This document shows, piece after piece, positions 39,101 to 54,100 of a DNA stretch of 60,000 nucleotides; the first letter of the stretch is position 1, and each line of letters begins with the position of its first letter. Below the pieces are notes generated by a model. The model was given only the letters and a program-made list of their open reading frames with translations, did no database searches and was not told where the DNA came from. Source of the stretch: Hydractinia symbiolongicarpus (Eukaryota; Cnidaria; Hydrozoa; Anthoathecata; Hydractiniidae); contig NC_079879.1 of NCBI RefSeq assembly GCF_029227915.1, forward strand, positions 23,764,501 to 23,824,500. Reading direction: 5' to 3'. The position numbers were made by a program, and so were the translations under genes.

Positions 39101-42100
39101 TCGGCGGGTCGTAGGAATTTTCTTGTTTCTTAAAATTTAATCTCGCACTAAAAATAAGGAGAAAATTTGACTTTGTTGCACTAAAATAGAGGTTAAAAAA
39201 TAACACCATTAATTGTTTTTTAAATTTTCTTTTTTTTGATTTCCGCCGGCGAAGACGGAATCTTTAATATCGCCTGGGAAGATAGAGAGAGAGACAGATA
39301 GATAGAGACAGCCCAGAGCCTGGACGCCTAAAACTTATCCAGGCTAAAGTTTAAATCCTCGTTTTGACAGATTTTTTTCTGAGAACGAGCCTAAAAGGAG
39401 TTTTAAGCCAATAAGAATCCTAACAGTGCAACAAATTGTTTTATTATCCAATGAACATTACTTTATTTTAAAGTTTATAATCGAAAGTTTAAGCTCGTGC
39501 AGTCTTATAATGCGCCATCTTTGATGTTATATAATTACGTCATTTCCTTCTGTACTACAATTTTGTAAGCACGTAGACTAAAGCTATATTCAGAAGAACT
39601 AATTAATTATCAATGAATTTTAATTTAAAGAGGAATTGTTGAGGCTGGATATTTTTGGTGAAAGATAATGTATTATAGCTATAAAATCGTGACAAGTATG
39701 TCACGATTTTACATCTTTATTCAGATTATTGCTAATGGCGGAAATCTTTAAGCCGCAGGGCTTCTTGTTTCTTTCTCTCATCACTCATTTCATTCGTCGA
39801 TTTTCGTTTTACGTTTTACTTAATTATTTCTGTTACAGCTGCTTGTGCCATTTTATTAAGTAAACTTTGATTCGATGTCAAAATTCAATATTCGGCGGGA
39901 AGTTGAAATCCAATAACGAAAACACGTCCTATAAATTATCTGGCTCGCACTCTAATTGAGGAAAATCCGACCTTAGTCGCATTAAATTAAAGATAAAACA
40001 AACATTAGTGAAAAGAGTGCAGTATTAGAGGAAATAAATTGTGGGACGTATTAAATTAGAAGAATGACGGTAATAACTAACTACCGTTTAATTGGCGGTG
40101 GCGTTGATAGGCGGTGGCGTTAATAGGTTGTAGCGTTAGAAGGGAAAGATGGTAACTGAAAACTGGTAGCTTAAAAATGTACCTGTCCGGTTACACGAAA
40201 CCAAAGATATGTTAGCACCTCCTCCAGAAATTTCTAAAAATAAAGTATCAATACACTAGTACGTTCAATAATTCTACTGTGGAGAAGAGTACGCAGCACT
40301 CCTGTGAAGAGATAAAGAAAAAACAATTCAAAACTCCTTCAACATTAGGTACTTTACCTCTTTTGTTTCAGATACACAGAATGGGACAATTTTTAAAAGA
40401 GAACACAAAGATTTTAATATGATTGGATGATCTTTTTGTTGGGCTTTCAGTACAACGGCTTTCCATATGGATTGCACATCAATGACCTGAAATAAAGTAA
40501 AAATCACCACTTTGCCAAACCACTAACCACATTCAGTATCAAAACTTCCTTTAAAACATATAATGCATATAGTTTGGGCTAAGTGATAAATTCTACAATT
40601 TCTTTGAGACGTTTGGTTACTTGAGAGGTAATTTAATTTATGGACCCATTAAACATCGAAGAGAGTCCCAATATGTCCCGAGAATTGCGCAAAAATGTCA
40701 ATTTTTTCTTTCCAATTTATACCGTTTTGAAGTTCTTTTACGCAGACCACATGATCAGAAAGAAGAAACTAGCAAAAATTGTTTATGCGAGAAAAAAAGT
40801 ACAAAATTCCGCCTCAAATTAATTTTCGAGAATTTAGCGAATAGCGAGATTCCCAAAAAAAATTCACGGAATTAAATTTTACAACACCGACAAACGCTCG
40901 CAAAATTTAAATTAAAATCCCTTTGACCTCCCTGGCAAAAGATTACCAACATTAAATGTAATTTGCCTGTGTAAAATGTTAACGCGTTAGGTCTGTGGTT
41001 CGGTCCACAGCACGGGCATGTTTAGTAAGTGCCTTTACCACAGCTACGGGTCAGCCCATGCCATAGGAGGGAAATTGGGTAGGTATTACCGGTGTATACT
41101 TAAGGTATACATTCCAAACACAGCACCCAAATTAATAACAGTGTTTCCAACACTGAAGTGGCTATATCCTGTATAAATATTCGGAATAATAATAATAATA
41201 GTATCGCATAGTTTGCTGCGGGATCGGATCGAATCGACAGCCAGGAAATACGTATGTTTGTTACGCAGCTCCACATAGAACACAAAGAATAAAAACAACT
41301 GCCATTTTAACAAACAAAGCACGGCATACCACCACGCTGTTTCACTCCTTAACAAATAATTAATTTTTTATCAGCGCAGAATGAATAAGAATAATATATA
41401 TTAATAGAATTAAGCATAACGTAATCATAAATGGCTGCTATAATGTCAATAGAAAGAAAAAAACTTGCGCGAGCATATTTTTCCAGAATATGTTGAGAGG
41501 TCGATTTTTGCGAACAGAATAAATACAACAGTAACTTTCCCCTCTAATTTCTACTTATCGTCGTGACTAAGACATTAGGAAGAGAGGGAGTGGATATGAT
41601 TAGTAGAAAATCCTTCGCCGGTTAAGAATTACTATTAAAAAAGGGAGCAATTTTGAGATTAGGAAAATTCCAAAACACAACAAGAGCCACGAAACTTGTT
41701 GTTGTGAACGAAAAATAGGTTTGCGTGATTTCGTGCCAAAAATGTTTTTAGCCAGATAGTGCTTATTAATGATGTATTACTCTGTTTCAATGAATCGTGA
41801 ATAACGTGGCACTTTTTCGCATATAAAGTAAAAAAACTGAATTGCGTGAATATATAATAAAAGATGTATTGGATTCAGCTTTAGCTAAATACTTTCATTT
41901 ACAGCCTCAAAAGTCTCATCTAAAAATAATACTTGTTTCACTTAACAAGATCCTTCTTGGAGAAGTAAACCTTTAGAAAGTTTAGAAAGTTAAACCTTGA
42001 GTGTTCTATGCAAACAAAAACATTCTAACGGTATAGCAAAACAAGAACTAAAAGAAGAAACATTTAGAGGACGTGTGTTGCAGCGTACTACACAATGGAG

Positions 42101-45100
42101 TCAGCGCCTACATTACCCAACGAGGAAGAAAAACCAAAGAACCCTAACAGACGCATAGGAGTTTGTGAATCTTTAATTTTGGCAGCAAAAAAACAAACTG
42201 AAGAAATTGAGAAAGAAAAGACAGGTATAATTACACAGTCTTAGTGGTGGGCATGTCTTGTGGGGTGGGGATGTATTGTTGGGTGGGGATGTATTGTGGG
42301 GTGGAAGTTGCAGAAAAATTTCCTACTACACAAACAAATCTAAACAAGAAATCATATGAGCCTTTTTGCGCTATAATGCAGTCAAATGTAAACCTTAACA
42401 TTGGAGAACTCTTTGGTATGTCCAAAATGAAATCTAAGCTTAAAGATTTTAGATTCTTATATAGCATAAACAAGTTATAATCCACGGCACAGAGACGTTA
42501 CAGTCACAGAGATTTTTGAAATAAATGCCATTTTAGATTCACTAAAAGTTCTTTTACACTCTTGCAAACTTTCTTTATTATTTCACGACCTTTCTGATCG
42601 ACAGTCATAAAAAGTCATAAAAAGTCATGAAAAGAACAGGAGCAGAAAGATAATGCAAACCTATCGCTACAAAAGCAAACTTCTCTACTTAAATGTAACA
42701 AGCAACACAAAAAAACCCTAAAAATTCAAAAAAATTAGCACTTTATTAAATAAGTTTTGATCTTTTCACTACTTGTTTGGCAAATTGGCTAAATATTCTG
42801 ACAAAGCTTGACTAAAAGAACATCCTTCCCAACACCCTGCACAACAACAAAACAAAACGACAAAATAATTTTGTGACGAAAATAATTTTCAAATACATTC
42901 TTTAACATTTAATTATTTTATCTAGCACATCAAGAATTTTTAAATTCGCAACCACTGCGAAAATTGAAATGCAAAAAAGACTACGATGAATTTCAAGACA
43001 CCGTGGCTCTTCAAATGATCTTTCACGAATTCAGTGCAGCAGACCTCTTGAACCCTAGCACGGGCATCGGTGTAGAAGCTTTGTACAAGCTAATGGACGA
43101 CCTCATGGAAGATGTTGAAAAGGACACTGTGAGGGCATGGATCAACGAATATGACAAGGATTCCAATGGCTTAATAGATATAACTGAGTTTGTCCAGGTT
43201 ATGTTGGACAAAATCATGCAAGTAACGGACACACAGGTATGCAAATTTTGTGACAAATCCCACTTCTTGCTCTACTTCACAGACGTTCAGAGTGATCAGT
43301 ATAACTGTTCTAACATTCTTTTTCCAGGAGGAAGTACTAGCAGCTTTTAAGGAATTCGACAAAGATAACACTGGTTTTATCAACTTAACCGAGCTTCTTC
43401 GCATCATGTCATTATTAGGTGATCCTCTCTCAGACGAAGAGATGAATTTGTTTATGCTAAAGTCCGACATAGATGGTGACGGTATGGTGAATTACGAAGA
43501 ATTTGTACGGCTCATGTTCGGGAAAAACGAAAAAGCAAAAAACCCTCACCAAGGAGATAAGAAAAAAAAGAATGTTAAAGGAACCTGACGTCGACGAAAA
43601 TGATTTGCACGTTATATTTATTTATATTGTTATTTTTCTTGTATAGCAAAAAAATTCGCCTTTGAAGGTAAAGAAAATATGAGTAAGAAAGCTGCATAAA
43701 ATATGAATGAAATTTTTGACAGATACTTCCCAGCTTTCAAAGACTGACAATCCTGCTCCTAAAAAACCCTCTAAATTCGGTCACAGCAAATGCGGAGCAA
43801 TCTATGAAACAAGATTTCAATGTGACAATAATATCGATGACTTCAATATAATTAATAAGAAGATTTGTCAGGGTTAATTAATTTTGTTATTAATAAAAAT
43901 TCAAAAAAGACACCTGAAGATTAGTGAAAAAAGTGTTTCTTTTCACAGTTTTTATAACAAATATTGATGTGAATGTTAATAAAATATATAACACATAACT
44001 TGTATACACCATGTTACTTATATTTAGAAATCATTCATATCAAATCATTTCGAGAATAATAGTCAAATCCGATTTCACAAAAATCATGGAGGTATGCCAT
44101 CCCTGTTCCCTTCAGTGTCGACGGCCCTGTATATCCTTAACATAATCAATTTGGTGGCCGTAATTTTCACTTAAAAAGCCTAGCCTAAAATGATAGCAAT
44201 TACAAAACGAAAAAAGAAACATACATTGAGTTGAGAGATCCTGTTGTCAGCTAGGCAATGACTCTAAACTCGCATTTCATGTCTTAAAGTAGCAATGTAC
44301 CAAAAATAATATAAACACATACCCGTAGACAAACCATCCATCTAATAATTTATGATAACCTCCAATTATTTAATGTACAAACTTTACGCTTAAGGAGAAC
44401 TCGGGGTATAAAATGATGTTTGACTTATATTATAAAGCTTAAAAAGTTGGTTAACAGGACTTTTTAATTTTTTTTTGAAAAGCTATTTTCGTTCTCAAGA
44501 TATTCATATTTTCAGAATGTCAGATTTAATTATGGTGCATAAATCATGGTGTCATATTTAAGAAAATAGCAAATTGTGACATTTTCTGTCATCAGAAACA
44601 AATTTAAAAAGATTTGTTAACCATTTTTTTTAAGCTCCATAACATAATTCCCACATCATTTTATACCTCGGGTTCCCTTTAACTTTAGTTTCGCTTTTAT
44701 TGGTGATCAATTTCATGTGTATTTCAATTATTAAAATCGTTCAATCTTTAATTTCTTTTGTTTGAAATTAGTTACTATAATTGATTGGTTTAGAAGTATT
44801 TTAAAGTGGTTGGCGGGAACTTTGTGAGTATATACAAACGCATTTTTCGGTTGTACAGTGTAGCATTTTGAGTACAAAAGCATGAAACTTGTCATACATA
44901 CAATTCAAGACATATACCTTTAGAGTCGACGGGAAACAAATATTTTTTACCTTATTTAAGGTGTAATTTGTGGACCGTTAAAACCAGCCAGAAAGTTTTT
45001 CTTCTCATACTGGGAACGAACAATTTCACTTGAAGATGGAAGAATAGTGGTTCTTTGATAAATTTGCAACAAACTCCTGAAGCCCAGTGGGTTAAAAAAT

Positions 45101-48100
45101 TGCAAAATTTATAGACCAAAAGTGCCCATTTAACTTTCTTTGGAAATTGCACATATATATTCCTTCAAAATGTTATTTTTTATGGATGACATACAGGACA
45201 GACATGCCTTGTAATAATAAATCTTGATATTTAACGAATGCATTATCCGCTAACCCCCTAAGGAGCATACCTGGGCCTCACATAAAACTTTTAATGATTC
45301 CACAACAAGTGCCATACAACATGCTTGTTTTTCTACTTCAACGTGTTCCTCAGCAGAACATCGAATTAAATCTTCTAAAATATCACTGGATATGAGTACC
45401 AAATCTTTACCGTGTTGAAAAGGCCTAGAAAACATAAACATAAAATGTGAGGTTGGCAAGACTAGATAAATATATTAGAATAAATTATGTTCACAACAAT
45501 ACATTGCACCTCTCTTTACCTCTATATTAGTTGTAGAAAATCTTTTAGCCTCAGGTTAACACAGTATTATCCCTGTACATAGACTTATATAGTCCCCTGG
45601 AAGCTTCAGAGTTTAGCTAATGTGGGGTAAAACAGAACCAAACTTACATCAGCTTGCAAATCTCAAGAACAGCTACAACTTTAGCAGTGACCAGCTCATA
45701 CCATAGAACCTTGCCTATTGTTTCCTTATTTAACTTCTTGCTCAACAGCTGTTGTAGATATGGAAAGACACGAGGCTAAACATAGGGTAATTTTATATTG
45801 TGTTTTTTCAGTCCAACACGAGTAGTATATTATTTGGGCAAAACTATATAAAATATGTGACAAGCAAAAGTTAAAAGAATAGTCCTGTCCAATAATATAG
45901 CTATTGCAACCAGAACACCAACCTGTTCTTTCCATAAGTTTGTCAACAATTTGATGCCAATAGGTAACAACATATTGTTGGAGGACACTGAGAGAATTAC
46001 TTTCAGCACAGTTGCAATAACATACTAAAAGAGAAAAAAAAGTCCGAATATCAAGAAAGAAAATGTCATAAAAAATACACAATTTGTTTATTTATTTCTG
46101 AATTTTAAAGACTTCAGTGTTTCAAACATTATCATCAATGTGGGTTCTATGTTCTAAATGTATACATTGGACTTGCATCGGCATTGCCTATCCAATTTCC
46201 CTCACATATCTTATGACTGTAGTAAAGACACATGCTAAAAAAGCCTAATAATTACGAAGAGAACCCTGAAACTGTTTGGTAACACGCAAAATTTGGTACG
46301 ACATACTACAAAAATACTACTTATAACTACATAAAGCATGTCTAGTATAGCATCAGAATGTTTATATGTTTAACTCCAAAGGTAACAATGTCACTGAATA
46401 AGTGTAGCAAGAAAAAAGAAATGCAGTCTTTAGGAAGAGTGAAAGATAATGGTGTTCAAGGTGTACTAACAAAATAGTGAAATAAGATAGATAACATCAA
46501 ATAATGCTCACAACATATCTAAATGTTAGGCATTACTCACAGCTATAGTGACACAAATTTCTTGAATTGTCGTGATAAGCAAACCTGAGTCCACAATATA
46601 AAATGTCAGGATAAAAAAACAAGTTATAAACCCTATGTACAGTATATGTTAGCTCCTTGGAACTTTATTTTTAATAACCACCCACAAAATTGACTCCACA
46701 CAGAATTACACACCTTGACAAGCAGTCTCAATGACACTCACCTTGTCTGTTGCAAGTTTTGGAAATGTAAACAAACTATCAAGCTTGACGCTTTCATATG
46801 TTTTGTTGTTAAGACAAAAAAGCAGCAATGGGATGAATGTTAATACCTAAAAAAGTTAAAATAGAGTGATGAATGTTGATATTTTAGAGATGTTTTTTTT
46901 TTAAAGAAAATCATAAAACATCATGCCTGTAGGAACTTACAGACTTTAAATTCTTTCAATTTTTTTTTCAGGTACAAACTTAAAAATGAAATCAAATTTC
47001 GTAATGCATAGGCTATTTTTATTTTTAGATTCAAGCATTTTCTTTGCACTTGTCAAAGTTTATTTTTCAAAGTTCAGAGGGGACTTAAGACTTATTAATC
47101 TTGGGTTTTGTTAGTTAAATCCATACTCAATACGTGCATCAGTAACTTTTTGAAACAAAAAATATGACACCTATGTTGGCCCCGTTGTGGATTATTTCGT
47201 TGTGCAGGCATGCTAGAGAATGCCACTAGGAAATATATAAACGCTTTATACTTGGTCTATGGGTGCGCAAAAGTAGTGATATCGCAGCCTGTCAGATACA
47301 GAGTATTGACCAATTGACACTTTTGTTCACAAAAAATTACGCGAAAACTGCCCGTGTTTTAATAACTTTGTCCCTGATTTTACCATACCAGTTCACTGTT
47401 ATATTTACAAATAACAGATACAGCATCAAGAGCTACGGTAAAGATTTTTTTGCTGTTAGAACCAACAAGGATTGCGGCTACAGTGAGGGTAATGTTTTCA
47501 CGTATGACACCACCTGGCTTGTGTTTAAAATTCCTCTTAACATCAGAAAGCCATGCTACTGCAGAAGTTTGGTCACTATGACAAGAAAATAAAATGATGT
47601 GCCAACATAAACAATAAAACAACAAATTTGGCATAAGTAATTCCAAAATGGCAAAAAAAATACGACTTCACAAACTTACCTTTGCAAACTCCTGAGAAGA
47701 AAAATTGACGCTCTTGCAACATTCATGATCCCGCCATAATTATTGTGCCAGTTTAATGCAAAAGTCTGTATAATAATGAAAAGTAAGAAATGAAATCTAA
47801 AAATAATAAGTTTCCTTTTGGAACAACATACAGGATTTTTTTCTCCACGGTTACCTAGCTTTTTTTCCCCTCAAACTATTTTACATTGCTCTAACTTAAA
47901 CGGTGGATGAATGACTGGATGAATGACTCCAATATGGTGGACAATGCTACATTAAGGCGCGTCAGAAGGTGAGATTACAAACTCTCAACTCTTTTCAAAG
48001 ATCTACCAAAGAGTCTTTCAAAAGAATTTTAAGCTTTAGTATTGACCGTTTAAAAGATGTTGCAGTACTAAATTTTGATTGAATACAACTACTTTGAACC

Positions 48101-51100
48101 CACACCTTACCTTAGTTTCATCAACATCGCATTTTAATATAAAATCAATATTTTTTAAAATGTTCCCTGCCAAGATATATATGTCACTTTGAAGGAATCG
48201 ATTTGCTTTTTTTCCAGAAAGTATTTGCAATAACGGAAGCATCAAGACAGTCAATGTTTGCCTAACACGAATCGTATCCTTAATTTGCACGTAGTGTTGG
48301 GTAATATGCAGTACTAAAAAGAAAGAACAATTTATCATAACAGGGTGAAAAGTTAACTTATTTCGAGTCCTTAATTCTAATTAAAAAAAAAGAGATAAGC
48401 AAAAACCGACCTAACTGAAGAATCTTAGCTGCCAAATCCTCATCAACCTTCAGCAACATCATAGCGAAAAGAAATAGCATGTCCTCTTGCAAATCACATG
48501 CGCAAGAATTATATATCTGTTAAAAAAAGGGAGAAAATTCCATAAGTTCAGGACACTTCATGCTGTTGTTTGCCGACTTATGAACTCTTTAAATTAAATA
48601 AAATCGTACTTAATTTAAAAAAAATTGTTTGTGTTTCATAGATCAAAACAAGCATGCGCTTATTCATTGGAGAGCACCCATTTTAAATGATAAAGTCCAT
48701 AAAGTTGCATATTCTCCTCTCCAACTAAAAACCTTTAGTTATTCTTCTGGACATGTTTGTCAACTTTAATGATGACCCAACAGCCATTTTTACACATTAA
48801 CTACGATTTATAACCAAACAATATTAAGTAAAACAGAATTTTCTCATTTGCATCCTGTGCCAGTGTGTTGTATATTACACAAGAATAACTCACTGTATCA
48901 TTTACGATCAGTAATTCACTCAAAAGATTAAACCCAGCATATAATCTTGAGTTTGAATTGCTTTCTATTAAATTCCAACAGCATGTCAATTGCACCGATA
49001 TCAGTTTCAGTAAGTCATCACTGCGCTCTAAAGTGAAATTATACATACCATTTATTATTACTTGCAAACACAGAAGGAACCACGAAGGCAATGTGTACTC
49101 GTAACAAACATTTGTGACAACTAAATTTTACTGAAACAAGGTCGCTGAGCTTTTGTAGTTATAGGTAGCCTTTTATTGTCTACTTCTATATGGTGCAACT
49201 CAATTAAGCAGACGTAAAAAAAAAAGTTCATCCTATAACCTCTGCATTCTTTATAAATATACTTGGAGCAAATTAGCAATTTTCTCAGTATAAGACTATT
49301 AAAGATATCAGTATCTTCAAGTCTTTGGTAGAGCAGTATATGAAACTTGGTCCTTTATTTATTAAAACCACCTTTACCTTAGTAAGAACAAATATAGATT
49401 ATGGTATGGTTAAAAGCATTTAACAGAAAGTTATTCCAACCGCCACACTCTTCAATGCTATGTACATGTTTTATCTTCAATTTCTTAGATTTACATATAA
49501 ATTTAAAAACAAATTGAAAAATACATAAACAGGAAGCTACCCTCAGGGAATAAAATAGTATGTAAATTAATATGAATTAAGGCTAGCTTTAGGTACAGTT
49601 ACTAAATAATCACAAAAAAAACATAAAAAGGAAACTTTGTTTTCACAAATTAAACAATACAAATGGCTTGCAAAGATTGTATTTTGATTTGCAAATGGCT
49701 TTTGCTAAATCTGAAATCTGTACTTAAATAGCTTTAATTTGTATTCAAGTGCCTGCCTTGGTAAAACTTTAAGTTTCAAACTACAAAATGCCGTTAATAT
49801 CACAAACTAAACATATCTTCATGACATGATAAAGAAGAACATTGTTTGAATGTTCTTCCTAAATAAGAATTTTGAAATATATTTTCTACTATGTAAAAAA
49901 TTCGTAAATAAATCACAAAACTAGCTAGTTATTAAAAATCCAACTTTAAACTATAAAAAATTATTGGTGTTGGCATGATTCTGTGGCTTTCTTCTGATTA
50001 AGCTTCAACTGTCTGCATGCCACCAGGGTTATACATATATATATTCATACATAAAACTAAACTCATCAAAAAAAATTTAAATTTACCTTTAAAACACTGG
50101 GCATAACCTAAATACCACAGTACAAGTTTTTGCACAGTAAGCATCGTTGATGCAGGCTTAGTAGCATTCTAGTAGAAATACATAGATTTAAAATTAATAG
50201 ATAAATGAGAAATAAACTAAAGAAGATTCACGTATAAGCTTAGCGTATAAACATACCGATGAGCAAATATCATGAAGTATGCAAGCAAACATGTCTGTTG
50301 CAGCTTCTGGAAAAGAATTAACAGCAACAGACAGAAAATCCAATATCTCTAATAAAAGTTCATGTAGGTGTTTTCCACTACTGATCACACTCTTTATTAA
50401 TGGCTTAAACACTGCAAATGCTGGAATCAAAGATCTAAACAAGATATAGCAACAAAACGTAAATAATAGAAAAATACTTTCTACTAATAACATGGACGGA
50501 TATCCATTTATCTAGTAATGGCAGACAAAAAATTATTTAGGTATTGGCCCAACATGTTTTAACTTATATTAATTCGTAAACATGGGATGCCCTAGTTATT
50601 TCACTCTGGGAATAATTTAATACTAAGCTTACCTTGTGTTGTTTAACAAATCATCCTGCATCTTGGAAATAAGAAATTCATGCATTTCTGCAAACAATTC
50701 ACTATGACTCGACTGGCAGTTGTAATAAATCCGTGATAAAGGACTTTGAGCATACTGATTGCTGCAAAAGAAATCAATCAGAATCAAAACTTTGTTTACT
50801 TGTAACTTAGGAAAATGCAACTGAATTGCTAAGAGCTGATGCTGATATTAAGCTTAGAAACTATAAGCAACTGCTAAAGCAACCGACCATGCTCCAATCA
50901 TTCATATCTGTTGCATATTCAGTCTTTTTCAGGAGAGGCGTGCAAAAAATCGCACGCGCACACCTTGACACACACCTAAATCGTTTCAGGCGTGTGATTA
51001 ATTGCACGCCTGAAAAATAAATATTGAGTTTTCAAAATCAACCTTTAAAATCCATTTTGTAGCGTGCGATGGCATCCCTCGAAAAAATTTTTGGAGACTC

Positions 51101-54100
51101 GTCAGACAAAACATCCGATAGATTTCTGTCATAGTCGGACACTTTTAGATCTCAGAAATTATTGAATAGTCCTGGTCCTTTTAATCCATGAGCAAGCCTA
51201 TTCATTGCCAACCTCACCATCCTAGCTAATTCACCGACTCCTGACTTAGTTAAAAGAACTACGTAGACATAAATCTCTTTTGCCTGGTCCCTTCGTTGTT
51301 GGTAACCAGTTCTTACACAAGAAGTCCAGCCATGCGGTTCTTAACTAATGCAGAGGTGAACACCGACGGAGCACAGATAAAGCAAGTCTGCAAAACTGCA
51401 CTTACAGGCGGAATAGACATTTTATCATGGATTTAATTGTAGATAATTTCTTCAGGTCCGAATTTAATGGATTTTTTCTTTATGCCTGTAAAAACGAAAC
51501 CCACGTGCAGTGTAAATTTTTTTGAAGTTTTAAGTCACGTGGATAAAGATTTTTTTTAACTTGAAAACAAAGCATATTTTTGCCTATTTGCTTGTGACGA
51601 CCTGAAAAGTGAACAATAAATATAAAATGACAGTATAGTCATGCATACTATTTCGGACATGTAGAAAAGGAAGTTAAAATTGAGAGAGTCGCTATACCAA
51701 TAGACGCTCGATCATTGTGTTTAGGGTTTATTCTTTGCATGTGCGCTTTACATCGCACGCATTACTTGATTTACACGTGCGAATCATCGCACACCTACTC
51801 AAATATTCCTGAAAAAGACTGCATATTGGTAAAAGACCATTATTTGTGCCTTGTAACAAACTTACCTTTCACAGACTGGTATGTTAGGTGCCAAATTAAA
51901 AACAACATACAACAAATTCTTTTTGGGTCTAAAAAGCAATTCGACATGTTATAAGTCACACACAAACATTATGCATTATGCATTACTATGCACAATGGGT
52001 AAAGGCATTAAAAAGTTACATAGTGGAAGTGATAAATAATAATAATAACATTGAAATATACTTGTATAATGCATTACTTGTTTAGAGCACTTTGTGATAT
52101 GCAGGCTTTTAACAAATGTTGCTCGCAAACCATTTTTTTCTCTACCATATAAAGGATTACTTTAGCTGATAGAAAGCCAACATAATGATTCTCACTTCCA
52201 AGACAACCCAACAGTGTACTGAACTCTTGACAAGGCTAGGACGAAAAAAGTTTCTATTAGCTTGTCAATAAAAGTTAAACCTGAGGCAGTTGTTTGCCTT
52301 AAAAATGGCCAAAATAATAGACTATTTTTAAATACAGAGTAACTATAGTGGACAATTTCAGAAGCAAACTTATAATAGTAATACTAAAGACTAGATTGCC
52401 AAGAGCTGAAACAACGAAGCCGGTTAAGATATGCTGGGCACTTAATTGGATCATTGGACTATTTGTGTAGTCAGTTAAGAGGAAATTTATACTCTTTTGC
52501 ACATTAACAGATTCGCTTTATATCTCACTGATAAAGTTGATATTCTTAGTCATGTTATACTACAGACTAGTTCCAAAAATTTTAGGACATCTGATATTCT
52601 ATATCATATAAAAAAAGATTGTATCATTTTTCTTTATCATTTCCTAATCTGCTAGTGGCTAATGCTTTAAAGAAGGTGATAGAGATAGATGCTTTTTGAG
52701 TCATATATGTATTAAAGCCAGGTTGACGTGGATTTACCAATAGGGATACATAAATTTAAACGCTTAAAAAAGTGGATATGCCATTGAGATTTCTCATTAA
52801 AATCTTTTAGGTGACCCCAACTTGAAAAGTACCTCGAGATCTCTTTAAAATTATTTTTTTTTTAATGAAAATGATCTGTAAAATGTAAATATAGCTGCCT
52901 ACTATCAACAGTATAATAATCGGTATTAACAGTGCTCCTTCAAACTAATTTTAAAACTTTAATAACACGTTTTCTTACAGCATCTACCTGAGTTTTATCA
53001 TTGATTATTCCAAATTTGCCAACAAAGACTTCAATACCATCATATAACTTTACGAAGGCCTAAATGAGAGAAAAAATATTTAAAAAGAAAAGAAAACATA
53101 CCACTTTATGTATGGTTTCTGCTACACACATGCCAAATCTTTCTAACAAAATTTGCCTCACAAGCAATTTGCTATATAAACACACAATTTTATAAACAGT
53201 GTTTTTTGTTTTAGGTAATTTGAGATTAAAATTTTAGGAGAAACCACTTAATTTATACATGAATATAATGAAAAATCTATATATTAATACACCATGTGTA
53301 TATGTGTGCGCAGTGAGACCAAGGACAAAAAATAAAGGATCCACTTTTTTATTTCTCATGCATTTTGTCCCCTAAGTGTGGCGTTACTCTAAAAATCACT
53401 AAGTTAAAAAAAACGCAAATCAGGGGGTTACTCTTTAAACATTTAATTCTTTTTCTAATTACTTTAAAAAATAAAAGTCTATTTTTTTATTTTATTAAAA
53501 CTAATTAATTTTTTTAAACGTTTTTTTTTTTTTTTTCAAATTAATCCTAAAAAAAAGTTATTTTAAACAAAGCATGCCAATGTTTACTCATCATGAGGTT
53601 AGCTTAAAGCTTATGTTTTTCTACATTTTCCATTTTTGTGTTCTGGGACCGAGGTTGTATTGCATTCGAATATGAATGTAATTTGAATCTAAAATGTAAA
53701 GAACAAACTGTCGTTGTCGAACAAAGTTTTAATGTTGCTGTAAGAAGTATGTTTTAAAACAAAGAAAAACGTACAATGATTAAAATCACAAAAAGAATTG
53801 ATTGGAAAATACGTTTTCAATTCATTCTCTTTGGGATGAAGTGAAATTTAGTAATCGAAGTAAAAAACTAATTGAACTTTTATCCAGAGAACCCTATCTA
53901 GCGACCTTCTGAGAAAGCGAAAGAAAAGGTGTGTTGTTGAAATTATTTGATAGAGAAGTGTATAACAATTTTTTAGCCGTTTCTCTCAGAGCTAAATTTT
54001 TCCTTAAATATTAAGTTTGTTATTTTGTCTTAGCTGGAAAATATTTTCTTTAAGCACTTATTTTGTAAGAATGTACTCTGAAAAATGGGTTTAGAATATC

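Noticed and set aside
47263-47592. A 109-codon plus-strand ORF
   Set aside because: It is the antisense shadow of the FOCAD exon at 47389-47575, which has splice sites, frame continuity and family similarity.
52299-52502. Minus-strand ORF considered as the missing FOCAD exon
   Set aside because: No acceptor in the right phase and no resemblance to the family; the exons at 52196-52235 and 51866-51928 fit better.
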